DNA of 64,000 nucleotides from Desulfovibrionaceae bacterium (lineage in GTDB: Bacteria > Desulfobacterota > Desulfovibrionia > Desulfovibrionales > Desulfovibrionaceae), in assembly GCA_022510785.1 (NCBI GenBank), contig JAFLSV010000008.1, positions 1-64,000 of the forward strand, written 5' to 3'. Both the position numbers and the translations under genes were made by a program. The notes beneath the pieces are model-generated. The model saw nothing but the letters and a program-made list of their open reading frames with translations, ran no database searches and was not told where the DNA came from. Of this stretch, positions 19,637 through 29,370 are shown piece after piece. Each line of letters starts with the position of its first letter. The stretch's first letter is position 1.

Positions 19637-22269
19637 ACGCGCATGTGACCTTTGTCGGCGCTGGCCCGGGCGCGGAAGACCTCATCACCGTGCGCGGCCT
19701 GCGAACCCTTGAGGAAGCGGATCTGGTGGTCTACGCCGGTTCGCTGGTCAATCCCGCTCATCTGAAGGCCTGCAAGGCCGGCTGTATCTGCCTGGACAGC
19801 TCGTCCATGACCCTGGAGGAGCAGATCGAAACCCTGAGTTCCGCCGCCCTGCAAGGCAGGCGCGTGGTGCGCCTGCACACCGGCGATCCGGCCCTGTACG
19901 GCGCCATCAACGAACAAATCCGCGCCCTGGCCGAAAAAGGCGTCAGCGCCTCCATGGTGCCCGGCGTCAGCAGCGTGTTTGCCGCCGCGGCCGCGCTGGG
20001 CTGTGAACTCACCTGCCCCGGCGGCAGTCAGAGCGTTGTCCTCACCCGAAGCCCCGGCCGCACCCCCATGCCGGAAAGCGAGGACGCCGCCGCCTTTGCC
20101 CGCACCGGGGCCACGCTGGTCTTTTTCCTGAGCGCCGGCAGAGCGGGTGAGCTGACGGACAGCCTCATACGGCGCGGAGGACTGCCCGCGACAACCCCGG
20201 CGGCCCTTGTCTACCGCGCTTCGTGGCCCGATCAGCGCATCCTGCGCGGCTCGCTGGGAGATCTGGCCCGTCAGGCCGAAGAGGCGGGCATCGGCCGCCA
20301 GGCCCTGATTCTGGTGGGACAGGCGCTGGAACCCGACCTCGCCGCATCCCGCCTCTATGATGCCGGCTTCTCCCACGGGTACCGGAATCAGTTGCCGGAC
20401 GAAAGCTTTTCCGGCCGCTGCGCCCTGTACGCCTTTACCGACACGGGCCTGACCAGAGCGCGCAACCTCGCCGCCGGGCTGGGACTGCCCGTGCGCGTCT
20501 ACAGCACGCGGCCCTGTCCGGATCAGGATGCCCATCCGGATGTCGTCCATGTGCCGGGCCAGGATTTCCGCGCCCGCTTTGCCAGCCTGTGGGATCAGTA
20601 TGACGCGCACATTTTCATCGGCGCCGCGGGCATTGCCGTCCGCGCCATCGCCCCCCTGCTGCGCGACAAGGCGTCGGATCCCGCCGTGCTGGCCTGCCCT
20701 GAAAACGGCGCCCATGTGATCAGCCTCTGCGCCGGCCATCTGGGCGGAGCCAACCGGCTGGCCCGCCGCGTGGCCCGCCTGAGTGGCGGACAGGCCGTCA
20801 TCAGCACGGCCACGGACGTCCGCGATCTGCCCGCTTTTGACGAGGCGGCTGCCCGGGAACAGGCGCGCATTCTCAATACGGAATCCATCAAAGCCCTCAA
20901 CGCCGCCCTGCTGGACGGCATACCCATCGCCTTCTGCGGGCCGCGCCCGATCTTTGACCGTCATTTCGCCGCCAGCGGGCGGGTCATCTTTGTGGATGAC
21001 CCGCGTCACATCACACAGTCCCACGTCGTCCTCTGGGACAGGGACGCCGCCTTGCCCCAGGCCGTGTGCCGCCTGGATGTGAGCAGCCGCGCCTTTGTGC
21101 TGGGCATCGGCTGCCGGCGGGGGGCCGACCCGCAGACCCTGCGCCTTGCCGCCGAGCGATTCCTCGCCGAGCACGGCCTCAACCCGGGCAGCCTGGCCGC
21201 CCTGGCCTCCTGTGATATCAAGACGGACGAGGCGGCCATCCTCGACCTGGGCCGGACATGGGCCGTGCCCGTGAATTTCCATGCCGCGGCGGATCTGGAC
21301 GCCGTGCCCGTGCCCACCGCGTCGGAACGGGTTCGGGACAAGGTGGGCACCGCGTCGGTATGCGAGGCGGCCTGCCTGCTGTCGGCGGGCTGGGGCGGCT
21401 CTGGACGGCCCAGGCTTCATGCCCCCAAAACGGTGCGGGGCGACGTCACCCTGGCCCTGGCCCGCCTGCCGCACCGCGCCTCGTCCGGGGCCGAGCCCGG
21501 AAGCCCCGGCAGCGTGACGGTGGTGGGGCTGGGCTCGGGCAGCCCCGGCCAGATCACGCCCGAAGCGGACGCGGCCCTGCGCCGCTGCGACACCGTGGCC
21601 GGATACGGGCCCTATGTCGATTTCATCCGCGGCCGCATTGCCGGAAAGCCGGTCATCCAGAGCGGCATGAGGGGGGAGATGGAGCGCTGCCGGGCCAGCC
21701 TGGAAGAAGCTCTGGCCGGGCGCGAGGTATGCATGGTATGTTCGGGCGACCCGGGCATTCTGGCCATGGCGGGCCTGCTGTACGAGCTGCGTCTGCGCGA
21801 GGCGCGCTTTGCGGACATTCCCATCCGCGTGCTACCGGGTATCACCGCGGCCAGCATCGCGGCGGCGGCGCTGGGAGCGCCGCTGCAAAACGGTTTCTGC
21901 CTGGTGAGCCTGTCCGACCTTCTGGTTCCGGCGGACGAAGTGCGCCAAAACCTCCGGGCCGCGGCGCGCTCCGCGCTGCCTGCGGTGCTGTATAATCCGG
22001 CGGGGCGCAAGCGCCGTGACCTGCTGCATGAAGCCCTGCTCATCTTCCGGGAACAGCGGGGCGGCGAGGTGCCGTGCGCCTGGGTCAAAAACGCGGGCCG
22101 CCCGGGGGAAAGCGCCTGGACGGGCACGCTGGCCGACTTTCCCGCGGACGATGTGGACATGTCCACCGTGGTCATCCTAGGCGGCCCCCGCACCCGCCTT
22201 AACCACGGCGTGTTGTACGAAGCGCGCGGCTATATGGAAAAATACGGAACGCCCGGCGGTATGCCATGA
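19633..22269 (+). CDS. Trifunctional CbiF-CbiG-CbiH fusion (cobalt-precorrin-4 C11-MT / precorrin-5A hydrolase / precorrin-3B C17-MT)
   Basis: One uninterrupted 878-residue frame with three cobalamin enzymes end to end. Residues 1-255 are CbiF/CobM ([33 protein letters not shown]). Residues 260-600 are CbiG ([40 protein letters not shown]), which opens the lactone and releases acetaldehyde. Residues 628-878 are CbiH/CobJ ([30 protein letters not shown]), which contracts the ring. All three act consecutively, so the fusion could channel unstable intermediates. It is coupled to cbiD and to the following gene by ATGA overlaps. Two-domain fusions in this set are known; I cannot say how common the triple form is. 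Confidence 0.92.
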   Translation: MNAHVTFVGAGPGAEDLITVRGLRTLEEADLVVYAGSLVNPAHLKACKAGCICLDSSSMTLEEQIETLSSAALQGRRVVRLHTGDPALYGAINEQIRALAEKGVSASMVPGVSSVFAAAAALGCELTCPGGSQSVVLTRSPGRTPMPESEDAAAFARTGATLVFFLSAGRAGELTDSLIRRGGLPATTPAALVYRASWPDQRILRGSLGDLARQAEEAGIGRQALILVGQALEPDLAASRLYDAGFSHGYRNQLPDESFSGRCALYAFTDTGLTRARNLAAGLGLPVRVYSTRPCPDQDAHPDVVHVPGQDFRARFASLWDQYDAHIFIGAAGIAVRAIAPLLRDKASDPAVLACPENGAHVISLCAGHLGGANRLARRVARLSGGQAVISTATDVRDLPAFDEAAAREQARILNTESIKALNAALLDGIPIAFCGPRPIFDRHFAASGRVIFVDDPRHITQSHVVLWDRDAALPQAVCRLDVSSRAFVLGIGCRRGADPQTLRLAAERFLAEHGLNPGSLAALASCDIKTDEAAILDLGRTWAVPVNFHAAADLDAVPVPTASERVRDKVGTASVCEAACLLSAGWGGSGRPRLHAPKTVRGDVTLALARLPHRASSGAEPGSPGSVTVVGLGSGSPGQITPEADAALRRCDTVAGYGPYVDFIRGRIAGKPVIQSGMRGEMERCRASLEEALAGREVCMVCSGDPGILAMAGLLYELRLREARFADIPIRVLPGITAASIAAAALGAPLQNGFCLVSLSDLLVPADEVRQNLRAAARSALPAVLYNPAGRKRRDLLHEALLIFREQRGGEVPCAWVKNAGRPGESAWTGTLADFPADDVDMSTVVILGGPRTRLNHGVLYEARGYMEKYGTPGGMP

Positions 22270-24266
22270 CCCCATTCCACGCCTTCTGTCTGGCCGCCCC
22301 GCGCTCCGGCGAGGGAAAAACCACCACGGCCATCGCGCTCATGCGGGCTTTCACGCGGCGCGGGCTCATCGTGCAGGCCTTCAAGTGCGGGCCGGACTAC
22401 ATCGATCCCACCTTTCACAGTCAGGCCGCCGGCCGCCCGGCCCGCAACCTTGACACCTGGATGATGGGACGAGGCGGGGTTCGCGCGCTGTGGGCCCGGT
22501 ACGCCCGCCAGGCCGACGCCGCCGTGTGCGAAGGCGTCATGGGACTTTTTGACAGCCGCGACCCGGGCGATCCCGCGGGCGGCACGGCGGACTGCGCTCT
22601 CACCCTTGATATCCCCGTTGTGCTGGTGTTCAACGCCCGTGGCATGGCGGGCTCCGCCGCGGCCCTGATTGCCGGTTTTCAGCTCTACGCCGCCCGCATG
22701 GGACTCAACCTGGCCGGAGTCATCGCCAACAACACGGGCGGCCCCCGCCACGCCGATATCCTGCGCCGGGCTCTCGCGCACGAGGGACTGCCGCCCCTGC
22801 TCGGCGCCCTGCCCCGCAACGGGCTGTGGCGGCTGCCCGAACGCCAGCTGGGGCTGGTGCCCTCCGGCGAGGCAGGCATCACGCCGCCATGGCTTGACGA
22901 TCTGGCCGGCGCGGCGGAGCGGCATATCGACATAAGCCTGCTCCTGCGCCTCACCGAAACCCGGCGCCCCGAGCCGCCCGCGCCTGCCGTCCCGTCCCGC
23001 GCCCGGCCCCGGCGCATGGCCGTCGCCAGGGACAAGGCCTTCTGCTTTTACTATGAGGAAAACGAACGCGCTCTCACCGCGCGGGGCTGGGAACTTGCGC
23101 CCTTTTCCCCCCTGGCGGACACAAGCCTGCCCCCGCGCATCGACGCCCTCTATCTGGGCGGGGGCTACCCCGAAGTTTTTGCCCGCGAGCTTTCGGACAA
23201 TACGCCCATGCGGAACGCCATCCGCGCTTTCGCCGAACAGGGCGGGGAAATCTATGCCGAATGCGGGGGCTACATGTACCTCTGTTCCCGGCTCGAGGTT
23301 CCCGCGCGAAACGACGGCGCCCCCGGGGCCGGAGTCTGGCCCATGTGCGGGGTCATCGACGCCACGGCCCGCATGGGCGGCCGCCTCCGCTCCCTGGGCT
23401 ACCGCGAGGTGACCATGTGCGGAGACGCGCCGCTGGGCCTGACCCGTCACTCCTTTCGCGGGCATGAATTTCACTGGTCGCATATTGAGCCGCACCGTGC
23501 CTATGCGCCGCTGTATACCGTGCGGGGCGGCCCGCATGGGCAGGATCAGCAGGACGCTCCGGATCAGGGCGTTGCCGAGGGAAAGATACGCGCGGGCTAC
23601 ATCCACCTGTATTGGGGCGACACGGACATGGAAGACCGCGCGGACGCGCCATGCCCCCTGCCCGCCGGCGCCGCGCAGCGGCCCGCAGCGGCCACAGGCC
23701 GGGTCATCCTGCTCAACGGCCCGTCCAGCGCGGGCAAAACCACACTGGCCCGAGAGCTGCAACGCAGGCTGCACCACGACCACGGCCTGCCCAGCCTGGT
23801 TCTGTCCGTGGATCAGGCATTGCGCTCGGCCCCGGGGCGGTATACCTCTCTTCGGGAGGGGCTTGCGCAAACCGGGCTGCCCCTTGTGGACATATTCCAT
23901 GCCCAGGTGGCCGAAGCCGCCCGGGCCGGCGCCTGGACCGTCGTTGACCACGTCATCGGGGAAGACCCGCGCTGGCTTGACGACCTGTTCCGGCGCCTGG
24001 CGGGCCTGCCCGTCCTGTGTGTGCAGGTCACATGCGACCTCGCGGAACTGCGCAGGCGCGAGGCCGCCCGCCGCGACCGCCCGCCGGACTGGCCCCACGC
24101 CGAAAGCCAGGCCCGGCGCATCCACATTCCCCTGCCCGGACAAATAACGGTGGACACAAGCGTGAACAGCCCCGATGCCTGCGCCGCCCGTGTTCTTGAT
24201 GCCCTGTTCGGCGAGCGCGCGAGCCTTCAGGCCTCTTCTTCCCCCTGCCCCGCGAGTTCCGTATGA
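22266..24266 (+). CDS. cbiA: Cobyrinate a,c-diamide synthase fused to a CPT-like small-molecule kinase
   Basis: A 666-residue protein with two parts. Residues 1-455 are CbiA: an ATP-binding domain with [12 protein letters not shown] and [12 protein letters not shown], then a glutamine amidotransferase with the nucleophile C333 (AECGGYMYL) and its His in GYIHLYWGD. Residues 478-655 are a separate P-loop kinase resembling chloramphenicol phosphotransferase (Walker A GPSSAGKT at 485-492; [28 protein letters not shown]; a C-terminal [14 protein letters not shown] segment). CbiA amidates side chains a and c. The kinase is unexplained; because the next gene encodes threonine-phosphate decarboxylase, an L-threonine kinase role is a plausible inference. 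ATGA overlaps on both sides. Confidence 0.9.
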   Translation: MTPFHAFCLAAPRSGEGKTTTAIALMRAFTRRGLIVQAFKCGPDYIDPTFHSQAAGRPARNLDTWMMGRGGVRALWARYARQADAAVCEGVMGLFDSRDPGDPAGGTADCALTLDIPVVLVFNARGMAGSAAALIAGFQLYAARMGLNLAGVIANNTGGPRHADILRRALAHEGLPPLLGALPRNGLWRLPERQLGLVPSGEAGITPPWLDDLAGAAERHIDISLLLRLTETRRPEPPAPAVPSRARPRRMAVARDKAFCFYYEENERALTARGWELAPFSPLADTSLPPRIDALYLGGGYPEVFARELSDNTPMRNAIRAFAEQGGEIYAECGGYMYLCSRLEVPARNDGAPGAGVWPMCGVIDATARMGGRLRSLGYREVTMCGDAPLGLTRHSFRGHEFHWSHIEPHRAYAPLYTVRGGPHGQDQQDAPDQGVAEGKIRAGYIHLYWGDTDMEDRADAPCPLPAGAAQRPAAATGRVILLNGPSSAGKTTLARELQRRLHHDHGLPSLVLSVDQALRSAPGRYTSLREGLAQTGLPLVDIFHAQVAEAARAGAWTVVDHVIGEDPRWLDDLFRRLAGLPVLCVQVTCDLAELRRREAARRDRPPDWPHAESQARRIHIPLPGQITVDTSVNSPDACAARVLDALFGERASLQASSSPCPASSV

Positions 24267-26929
24267 AACCCGATGCCCACGGCGGAGATCGACGCCGCAT
24301 GGCGGCCACGGCCGGGCGTGATCCCTCGGATCTGCTTGATTTCAGCGTGAATATCCGGCCCGAGGGCCCGCCGGAATTTCTCCGCGCCGCACTGCTCCGG
24401 GCCAGCGCGGATCTGACGGCGTACCCCTCGCCCCATGCCGAGGAAGCCCTTGACGCGGCGGCCCGCCGCCACGGCCTGCCCGCCAGCCGCTTCGCCTTTG
24501 GCAACGGCAGCAACGAGCTCATCCACGCCCTGGCCCGCGCGCTCAAAAAACGCGGAACGTCCACGGCGATCATCCTTGAGCCGGCCTTCAGCGAATACGC
24601 GCTGGCCTGCGGCCTGGCGGGCCTGGACACGCGCCGGATTCAGGATTGCCTGCCCCGGCCCGCCCGTGAAGCGAAGGAAGCGACAGCGGAGGAAAAGAGC
24701 GAAGGCGCATGCTTCCCGCTCGACGAACTGCGCCACGCCCCGGCGGGCTCGGCCGTCTTTTTCGCCAACCCCGGCAACCCTTCCGGCCTGCTGCGCACGG
24801 CGGAGGAATGCCTTGCGCTGCTGGCCGCCCGGCCCGATCTGCTGTGGATTGTGGATGAGGCCTTTATCGAATACGCCGGGCCGGAGGATGCGTGCTCCAT
24901 TCTGCGCCGCCTGCCCGCCAACGGCGTTGTCCTGCGCTCGCTGACCAAGTTCCACGCCCTGCCTGGGGTGCGCGTGGGCTATCTGGCCGCCCCGGATGAG
25001 CTGGCAGAGGCCGTCCGCGCAGAAATACCCGCCTGGAGCGTCAACGCCTTCGCCCTCAGCGCCGCCGTGGCCGCCCTGGATGACAGATCGGATTTCGCGG
25101 ATCGCGCCCGCGCGGACAACGCCGGACGCCGCGCCGATCTCCTGGCCGCCCTGAACGCTGTGCCCGGCGTGCGGGCCCTTCCTTCCGCCGCCAGCTATGT
25201 GCTGTTCCGCTGGCCGGACGCTCCCCCGGATCTGTACGGCGCGCTGTTGCGGCGCTTCGGCATCGCCGTGCGCGACTGTTCCAACTATCGGGGTCTGGAA
25301 GACGGCACCTGGTTCCGGGCAGCCGTCCGCTTCCCCGACGAGCACCGCGCTCTGGCCGACGCGCTGCGCGCGCTGGGCGAAGAGGGGGGGCGGGGCTCCG
25401 CCGTCCGCCTCAGGCGCGGCCCGCGCCCCACGCCCGCGCTCATGCTCCAGGGCACCTCCTCCAACGCGGGCAAGAGCATTCTGGCGGCGGCCTTCTGCCG
25501 CATTCTGCGCCAGGACGGCTATCACACGGCCCCGTTCAAGGCGCAGAACATGTCGCTCAATTCCGGCGTCACGGCCGACGGCAACGAAATGGGACGCGCC
25601 CAGATTGTCCAGGCCCAGGCGGCATGCGTGGAACCCGACGCGCGCATGAATCCCATTCTGCTCAAGCCCCATTCGGACACGGGCTCGCAGGTGATCCTGC
25701 TCGGCCGGCCCCTGGGGCACATGCCGGCACGCGAGTATTTCCAGAAAAAAAAGGAGCTCTGGCAGGCGGTCAGCGGCGCCTATGACAGCCTGGCCGCCGA
25801 GCACGACATCATGGTACTGGAAGGCGCGGGCAGCCCCGCTGAAATCAATCTCAAGGCCCACGATCTGGTCAACATGCGCATGGCCGCCCACGCCCGCGCG
25901 TCCGTGCTGCTGGTGGGCGACATCGACCGTGGCGGGGTCTACGCTTCCTTTCTGGGCACCTGGCTTTCCTTCACCGACGCGGAACGCCGCCTGCTCACCG
26001 GATATATCGTCAACCGCTTCCGGGGCGACGCCTCCCTGCTGGCTCCCGCGCACGACGCCATGCTCGCGCAAACAGGCGTGCCCGTGCTGGGCGTTATCCC
26101 CTATATCCGCGATCTCGCCATTCCCGAAGAGGACATGGCGGGCTTTTCGTGGAGCCGGAGCGGCGACGGCGGCCCAAAGCCGCCGGGCTGCCTGGATGTG
26201 GCCGTCATCATGCCGCGCCATGTCTCCAACTACACGGATTTTGCCCCCCTGGCCGCGGAACCCGGCGTGCGCCTGCGGCCCGTCCGCGGCCCGGAGGAAT
26301 GGGGCGACCCGGATGTGATCATGCTGCCCGGCTCCAAAAGCGTGGTGGCCGACCTTGACGAGCTGCGCCGCTCTGGCCTGGCGGAACGCATTGTCGCGCA
26401 CGCCCGGGCCGGACGCTGGATCTTTGGCATTTGCGCCGGACTGCAAATTATGGGAAGGAGCATCCTTGACCCCTCGGGACTGGAATCCTCCCAGGCGGAC
26501 GTGCCCGGCCTTGGTCTCATGGATTTGCGCTCCAGTTTCGCGGCGGGGAAAACCCTGGTGCGGGTGGATCGGGCCGAAACCCCCCTCGGGGTCAGCGCCA
26601 GCGGCTACGAAATTCACCATGGCGTCACCGAGCACGGGCCTTCGGCCCTGCCGCGCTTTCTGCGCTGCGGCCCCGCCTGGACAGACCCGGCCGACCGGGT
26701 GTGCGGCTACGTCACCGGACGGCTTTGGGCCACCTATCTGCATGGCGTCTTTGACGACGATGGCTTCCGCCGGGCCTGGCTCGATCATGTGCGCGCCGAT
26801 CTGGGCCTGCCCCCCCAAAAAACCGGACTGGTCAGCCACGATCTGGAAAAGGCCCTGAACAGACTGGCGGATCTGGTGCGCGAACATTCGGATATGACCG
26901 CCATCTACCGCAGCATGGGGCTGGCATGA
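24263..26929 (+). CDS. Threonine-phosphate decarboxylase (CobD) fused to cobyric acid synthase (CbiP)
   Basis: An 888-residue fusion. Residues 1-370 are a fold-type I PLP enzyme of the histidinol-phosphate aminotransferase family ([35 protein letters not shown] lysine K229 in [10 protein letters not shown]) matching CobD, which makes (R)-1-amino-2-propanol phosphate. Residues 390-888 are CbiP/Cob[13 protein letters not shown] (P-loop from 397), [30 protein letters not shown] and the amidotransferase C724 in [10 protein letters not shown]. CbiP adds four amides to adenosylcobyrate; CobD supplies the linker that CbiB then attaches, so the fusion joins adjacent inputs of one step. It overlaps both neighbours by 4 bases. 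Confidence 0.93.
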   Translation: MKPDAHGGDRRRMAATAGRDPSDLLDFSVNIRPEGPPEFLRAALLRASADLTAYPSPHAEEALDAAARRHGLPASRFAFGNGSNELIHALARALKKRGTSTAIILEPAFSEYALACGLAGLDTRRIQDCLPRPAREAKEATAEEKSEGACFPLDELRHAPAGSAVFFANPGNPSGLLRTAEECLALLAARPDLLWIVDEAFIEYAGPEDACSILRRLPANGVVLRSLTKFHALPGVRVGYLAAPDELAEAVRAEIPAWSVNAFALSAAVAALDDRSDFADRARADNAGRRADLLAALNAVPGVRALPSAASYVLFRWPDAPPDLYGALLRRFGIAVRDCSNYRGLEDGTWFRAAVRFPDEHRALADALRALGEEGGRGSAVRLRRGPRPTPALMLQGTSSNAGKSILAAAFCRILRQDGYHTAPFKAQNMSLNSGVTADGNEMGRAQIVQAQAACVEPDARMNPILLKPHSDTGSQVILLGRPLGHMPAREYFQKKKELWQAVSGAYDSLAAEHDIMVLEGAGSPAEINLKAHDLVNMRMAAHARASVLLVGDIDRGGVYASFLGTWLSFTDAERRLLTGYIVNRFRGDASLLAPAHDAMLAQTGVPVLGVIPYIRDLAIPEEDMAGFSWSRSGDGGPKPPGCLDVAVIMPRHVSNYTDFAPLAAEPGVRLRPVRGPEEWGDPDVIMLPGSKSVVADLDELRRSGLAERIVAHARAGRWIFGICAGLQIMGRSILDPSGLESSQADVPGLGLMDLRSSFAAGKTLVRVDRAETPLGVSASGYEIHHGVTEHGPSALPRFLRCGPAWTDPADRVCGYVTGRLWATYLHGVFDDDGFRRAWLDHVRADLGLPPQKTGLVSHDLEKALNRLADLVREHSDMTAIYRSMGLA

Positions 26930-27945
26930 ACCTTGCCGCTCTCGCCCTTCTGCCGGCGGCGCTGCTTCTTGACCGCCTTCTGGGGGAAGCTCCTTCCCGC
27001 ATCCATCCCGTATGCCTGATAGGCTGGCTGGCCGTGCGGGTTGAAGCCCTGCTCCGGCGCGGGGACGGCGCGGCTTCCCCGTCCGTCAGAAGATCTGCCC
27101 GGATGTCGGCGGCCGGCGCCCTGGCCTGCCTGATGGTGCTTCTGCCGTCCACGGCCACGGCCTGGGGACTGGTGGAAGCCGCCCGCTGGTGCGGCGGCCC
27201 CCGCGCGGCCTGGTTCATGGCCGCGGCGCTGATCTATGTGTGCCTTGCCCCGCGCAGTCTGGACGAACACGCCCGCCGGGTGGCCGCCCCGCTGGCCCGG
27301 AATGACCTTGAAAGCGCGCGCCGGGCCGTCTCCATGATGGTGGGCCGCCAGACAGCGGCCCTGGACGCGGAGGGCGTGGCCCGGGCCTGTGTGGAAAGCG
27401 TGGCCGAAAACCTCACGGACGGCGTGCTGTCCACCCTGTTCTGGGCGGGCGCCGGCCTGCTCGCGGCCGGCTGCGCCGGGGCCGCGGCCCTGGCTGTTCT
27501 CCACCGATCCGCCAATGTCCTGGATGCCATGTGGGGGAAAAAAAGCGAGGCCTATATCCGCTTCGGCGCCCTGGCCGCGCGGCTGGATGACGCGCTGAAC
27601 TTTGTGCCGGCCAGGCTGTCCCTGCCCTGCATCGCCCTTGCGGCGCGGGCTGTTCCCGGCCTGCGGCACAAAGATGCCCTGCGCGTGGGCTGGGCATACC
27701 GGGCCGCGCATGAAAGCCCCAATTCCGCCTGGAGCGAGGCGGCCTTTGCCGGGGCGCTCGGCCTGAAGCTTGGCGGCCCCGCCCTGTACGGGGCGGAGCG
27801 CGTTGACCATCCCTGGCTTGGCGACGGCACGCCTGACGCCCGCCCGATCCATATACTTCTGGCCCTGCGCCTCTTGTGGCATGCGACGTATGCCTTTACC
27901 CTGTGCGAAGTCTTCGTCATCGGCCTGTTCGGGAGCCCGCTATGA
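26926..27945 (+). CDS. cbiB: Adenosylcobinamide-phosphate synthase (membrane)
   Basis: A 339-residue integral membrane protein with several hydrophobic helices. Family marks are LLLDRLLGEAPSRIHPVCLIG at the N terminus, ARRAVSMMVGRQTAALD, SVAENLTDGVLSTLFW and SPNSAWSEAAFAGALGLKLGG. It joins aminopropanol phosphate to cobyric acid. It overlaps the upstream CobD-CbiP stop and the downstream cobS start (ATGA). Confidence 0.95.
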   Translation: MNLAALALLPAALLLDRLLGEAPSRIHPVCLIGWLAVRVEALLRRGDGAASPSVRRSARMSAAGALACLMVLLPSTATAWGLVEAARWCGGPRAAWFMAAALIYVCLAPRSLDEHARRVAAPLARNDLESARRAVSMMVGRQTAALDAEGVARACVESVAENLTDGVLSTLFWAGAGLLAAGCAGAAALAVLHRSANVLDAMWGKKSEAYIRFGALAARLDDALNFVPARLSLPCIALAARAVPGLRHKDALRVGWAYRAAHESPNSAWSEAAFAGALGLKLGGPALYGAERVDHPWLGDGTPDARPIHILLALRLLWHATYAFTLCEVFVIGLFGSPL

Positions 27946-28694
27946 CAACGCTGCGCGCCGCACTCGGCTTTTTTACGCGACTGCCCGTCGGTTCCGCGCC
28001 TTCTTCAGACGTTCGGGGCATAATGCGCTGGTTTCCCGTGGTGGGGCTCATTGTCGGCACGCTGACGGGCCTGCTGACGGGCCTGGCGGCCCTGATCCTG
28101 CCCCCGCCGCTGTCCGGCGTTCTGGGCTGCCTTGCCTGGGTGTTCCTCACCGGGGGCCTGCATCTGGACGGCGTGGCGGACTGCGGTGACGGCCTGCCGG
28201 TGGAGGCGCCCCCGGCCCGCAGGCTGGAAATCATGAAAGATTCCCGGCTGGGAACCTTTGGCGGCGCCGCGCTGTTTTTTGTCCTGGCCGTCAAGGCCGC
28301 GGCCCTGGGCACGCTGACGGCGTCGCTCGCGCCCTTTGCCGCAGGCTGGAAGGCCTTTTTCCCCCTGGCGGGCATGTGCTGCATGGCCGCCACACTGGGG
28401 CGCAGCCTCACCGTGCTGGCCATGCGCCTGCCCGCGGCCCGGCCGGACGGACTGGGCGCCCGCGCCAGGGATGGCATGACCTTTTGGGATGAGGCCATGG
28501 CCCTGGCTCTGGGTCTTGCCGTCTGCCTTGTCAACGGCGCGCGCGGACTGACCGCGCTGGCCGCCGCCCTCCTCGCGGCATGGCTCATTCTGTCCGCCGC
28601 CCGGAAACGCCTGGGCGGCGTGACAGGCGACGTGTTCGGCTGTCTGACGGAATCGGTGGAGTGCGCAGCGCTCACAGCCTGCTGCCTGATGTAA
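27942..28694 (+). CDS. cobS: Adenosylcobinamide-GDP ribazoletransferase (cobalamin synthase)
   Basis: A 250-residue membrane enzyme. Recognised by FFTRLPVG at the N terminus, LTGGLHLDGVADCGDGL, and the following MKDSRLGTFG (the KDSxxGxxG metal site). It joins the lower-ligand nucleotide to adenosylcobinamide-GDP. The start ATG 27942 overlaps the cbiB stop; a longer open frame upstream lies inside cbiB and is not used. Confidence 0.95.
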   Translation: MTTLRAALGFFTRLPVGSAPSSDVRGIMRWFPVVGLIVGTLTGLLTGLAALILPPPLSGVLGCLAWVFLTGGLHLDGVADCGDGLPVEAPPARRLEIMKDSRLGTFGGAALFFVLAVKAAALGTLTASLAPFAAGWKAFFPLAGMCCMAATLGRSLTVLAMRLPAARPDGLGARARDGMTFWDEAMALALGLAVCLVNGARGLTALAAALLAAWLILSAARKRLGGVTGDVFGCLTESVECAALTACCLM

Positions 28695-28760
28695 ACCCTG
28701 ACGCGGCGGATGCGGCCCGCCGCCGTCTCCGAACCAGGGCCGCTGCCAAGGAACACAGCG

Positions 28761-29357
28761 ATGATACGCGCCACGAATCTGACACTCTATGTGGGCGGCA
28801 CCCGCAGCGGCAAGAGCGAGCAGGCCGAAGCGGCGGCCCTGCGGGCGGGCGGGCCGGTTCTGTATGTGGCCACGGCGGAAACCAGGCAAAATGATGCCTC
28901 CATGCTGGAGCGCATCCGGCGGCACCGCGTCCGCCGCCCCGCGCACTGGCGCACGCTGGAATGCCCGTGCCGCCTGGCGGAGGCTGTCGCCGCCGCCCTG
29001 GAGCAGCCGCCCTTTGCGCGGCGGGCCGGCGGCCAGGAGCCCGGCCCGACCGTCCTGGTGGACTGCGTGACCCTGTGGATGGCGAATATTCTGTTCCGCC
29101 TGCCGGATCCGGACAATCCGGCCCTGTTCGAGGCCGCCGTGCACGCGGAGGTGGAGGCCCTGCTGGCCGTGGCGGAGCGGTCAGCCTGCCGCTGGCTGCT
29201 GGTCTCCGGCGAAGTGGGGCTTGGCGGCACAGCCCCGGATGCCGTCAGCCGCCACTACGCCGACGGCCTGGGACTGGCCAATCAGCTCATCGCCGCCCGC
29301 GCCGGAGACGTATTTCTGGTCGTGGCCGGCCGCCTGCTGAGGCTGGAAAAGGGGTGA
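28761..29357 (+). CDS. cobU: Adenosylcobinamide kinase / guanylyltransferase
   Basis: A 198-residue CobU/CobP. The P-loop GGTRSGKS is at residues 12-19, followed by VATAETRQNDASM and the RIRRHRVRRP segment bearing the histidine that is guanylylated; DCVTLWMANILF and SGEVGLGGTAPD complete the family pattern. AAGGA precedes ATG 28761. It is the last gene of the cobalamin run and converges on RNase E/G, only 13 bases away, without a visible terminator. Confidence 0.95.
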   Translation: MIRATNLTLYVGGTRSGKSEQAEAAALRAGGPVLYVATAETRQNDASMLERIRRHRVRRPAHWRTLECPCRLAEAVAAALEQPPFARRAGGQEPGPTVLVDCVTLWMANILFRLPDPDNPALFEAAVHAEVEALLAVAERSACRWLLVSGEVGLGGTAPDAVSRHYADGLGLANQLIAARAGDVFLVVAGRLLRLEKG

Positions 29358-29370
29358 GCCTCCGCGGCAA

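Noticed and set aside
19600-26887. Very long minus-strand open frames (624, 637 and 886 codons) opposite the cobalamin genes
   Set aside because: They mirror the codon structure of clearly identified plus-strand enzymes in GC-rich DNA, have low-complexity Gly/Ala/His/Arg products, and show no family motif.
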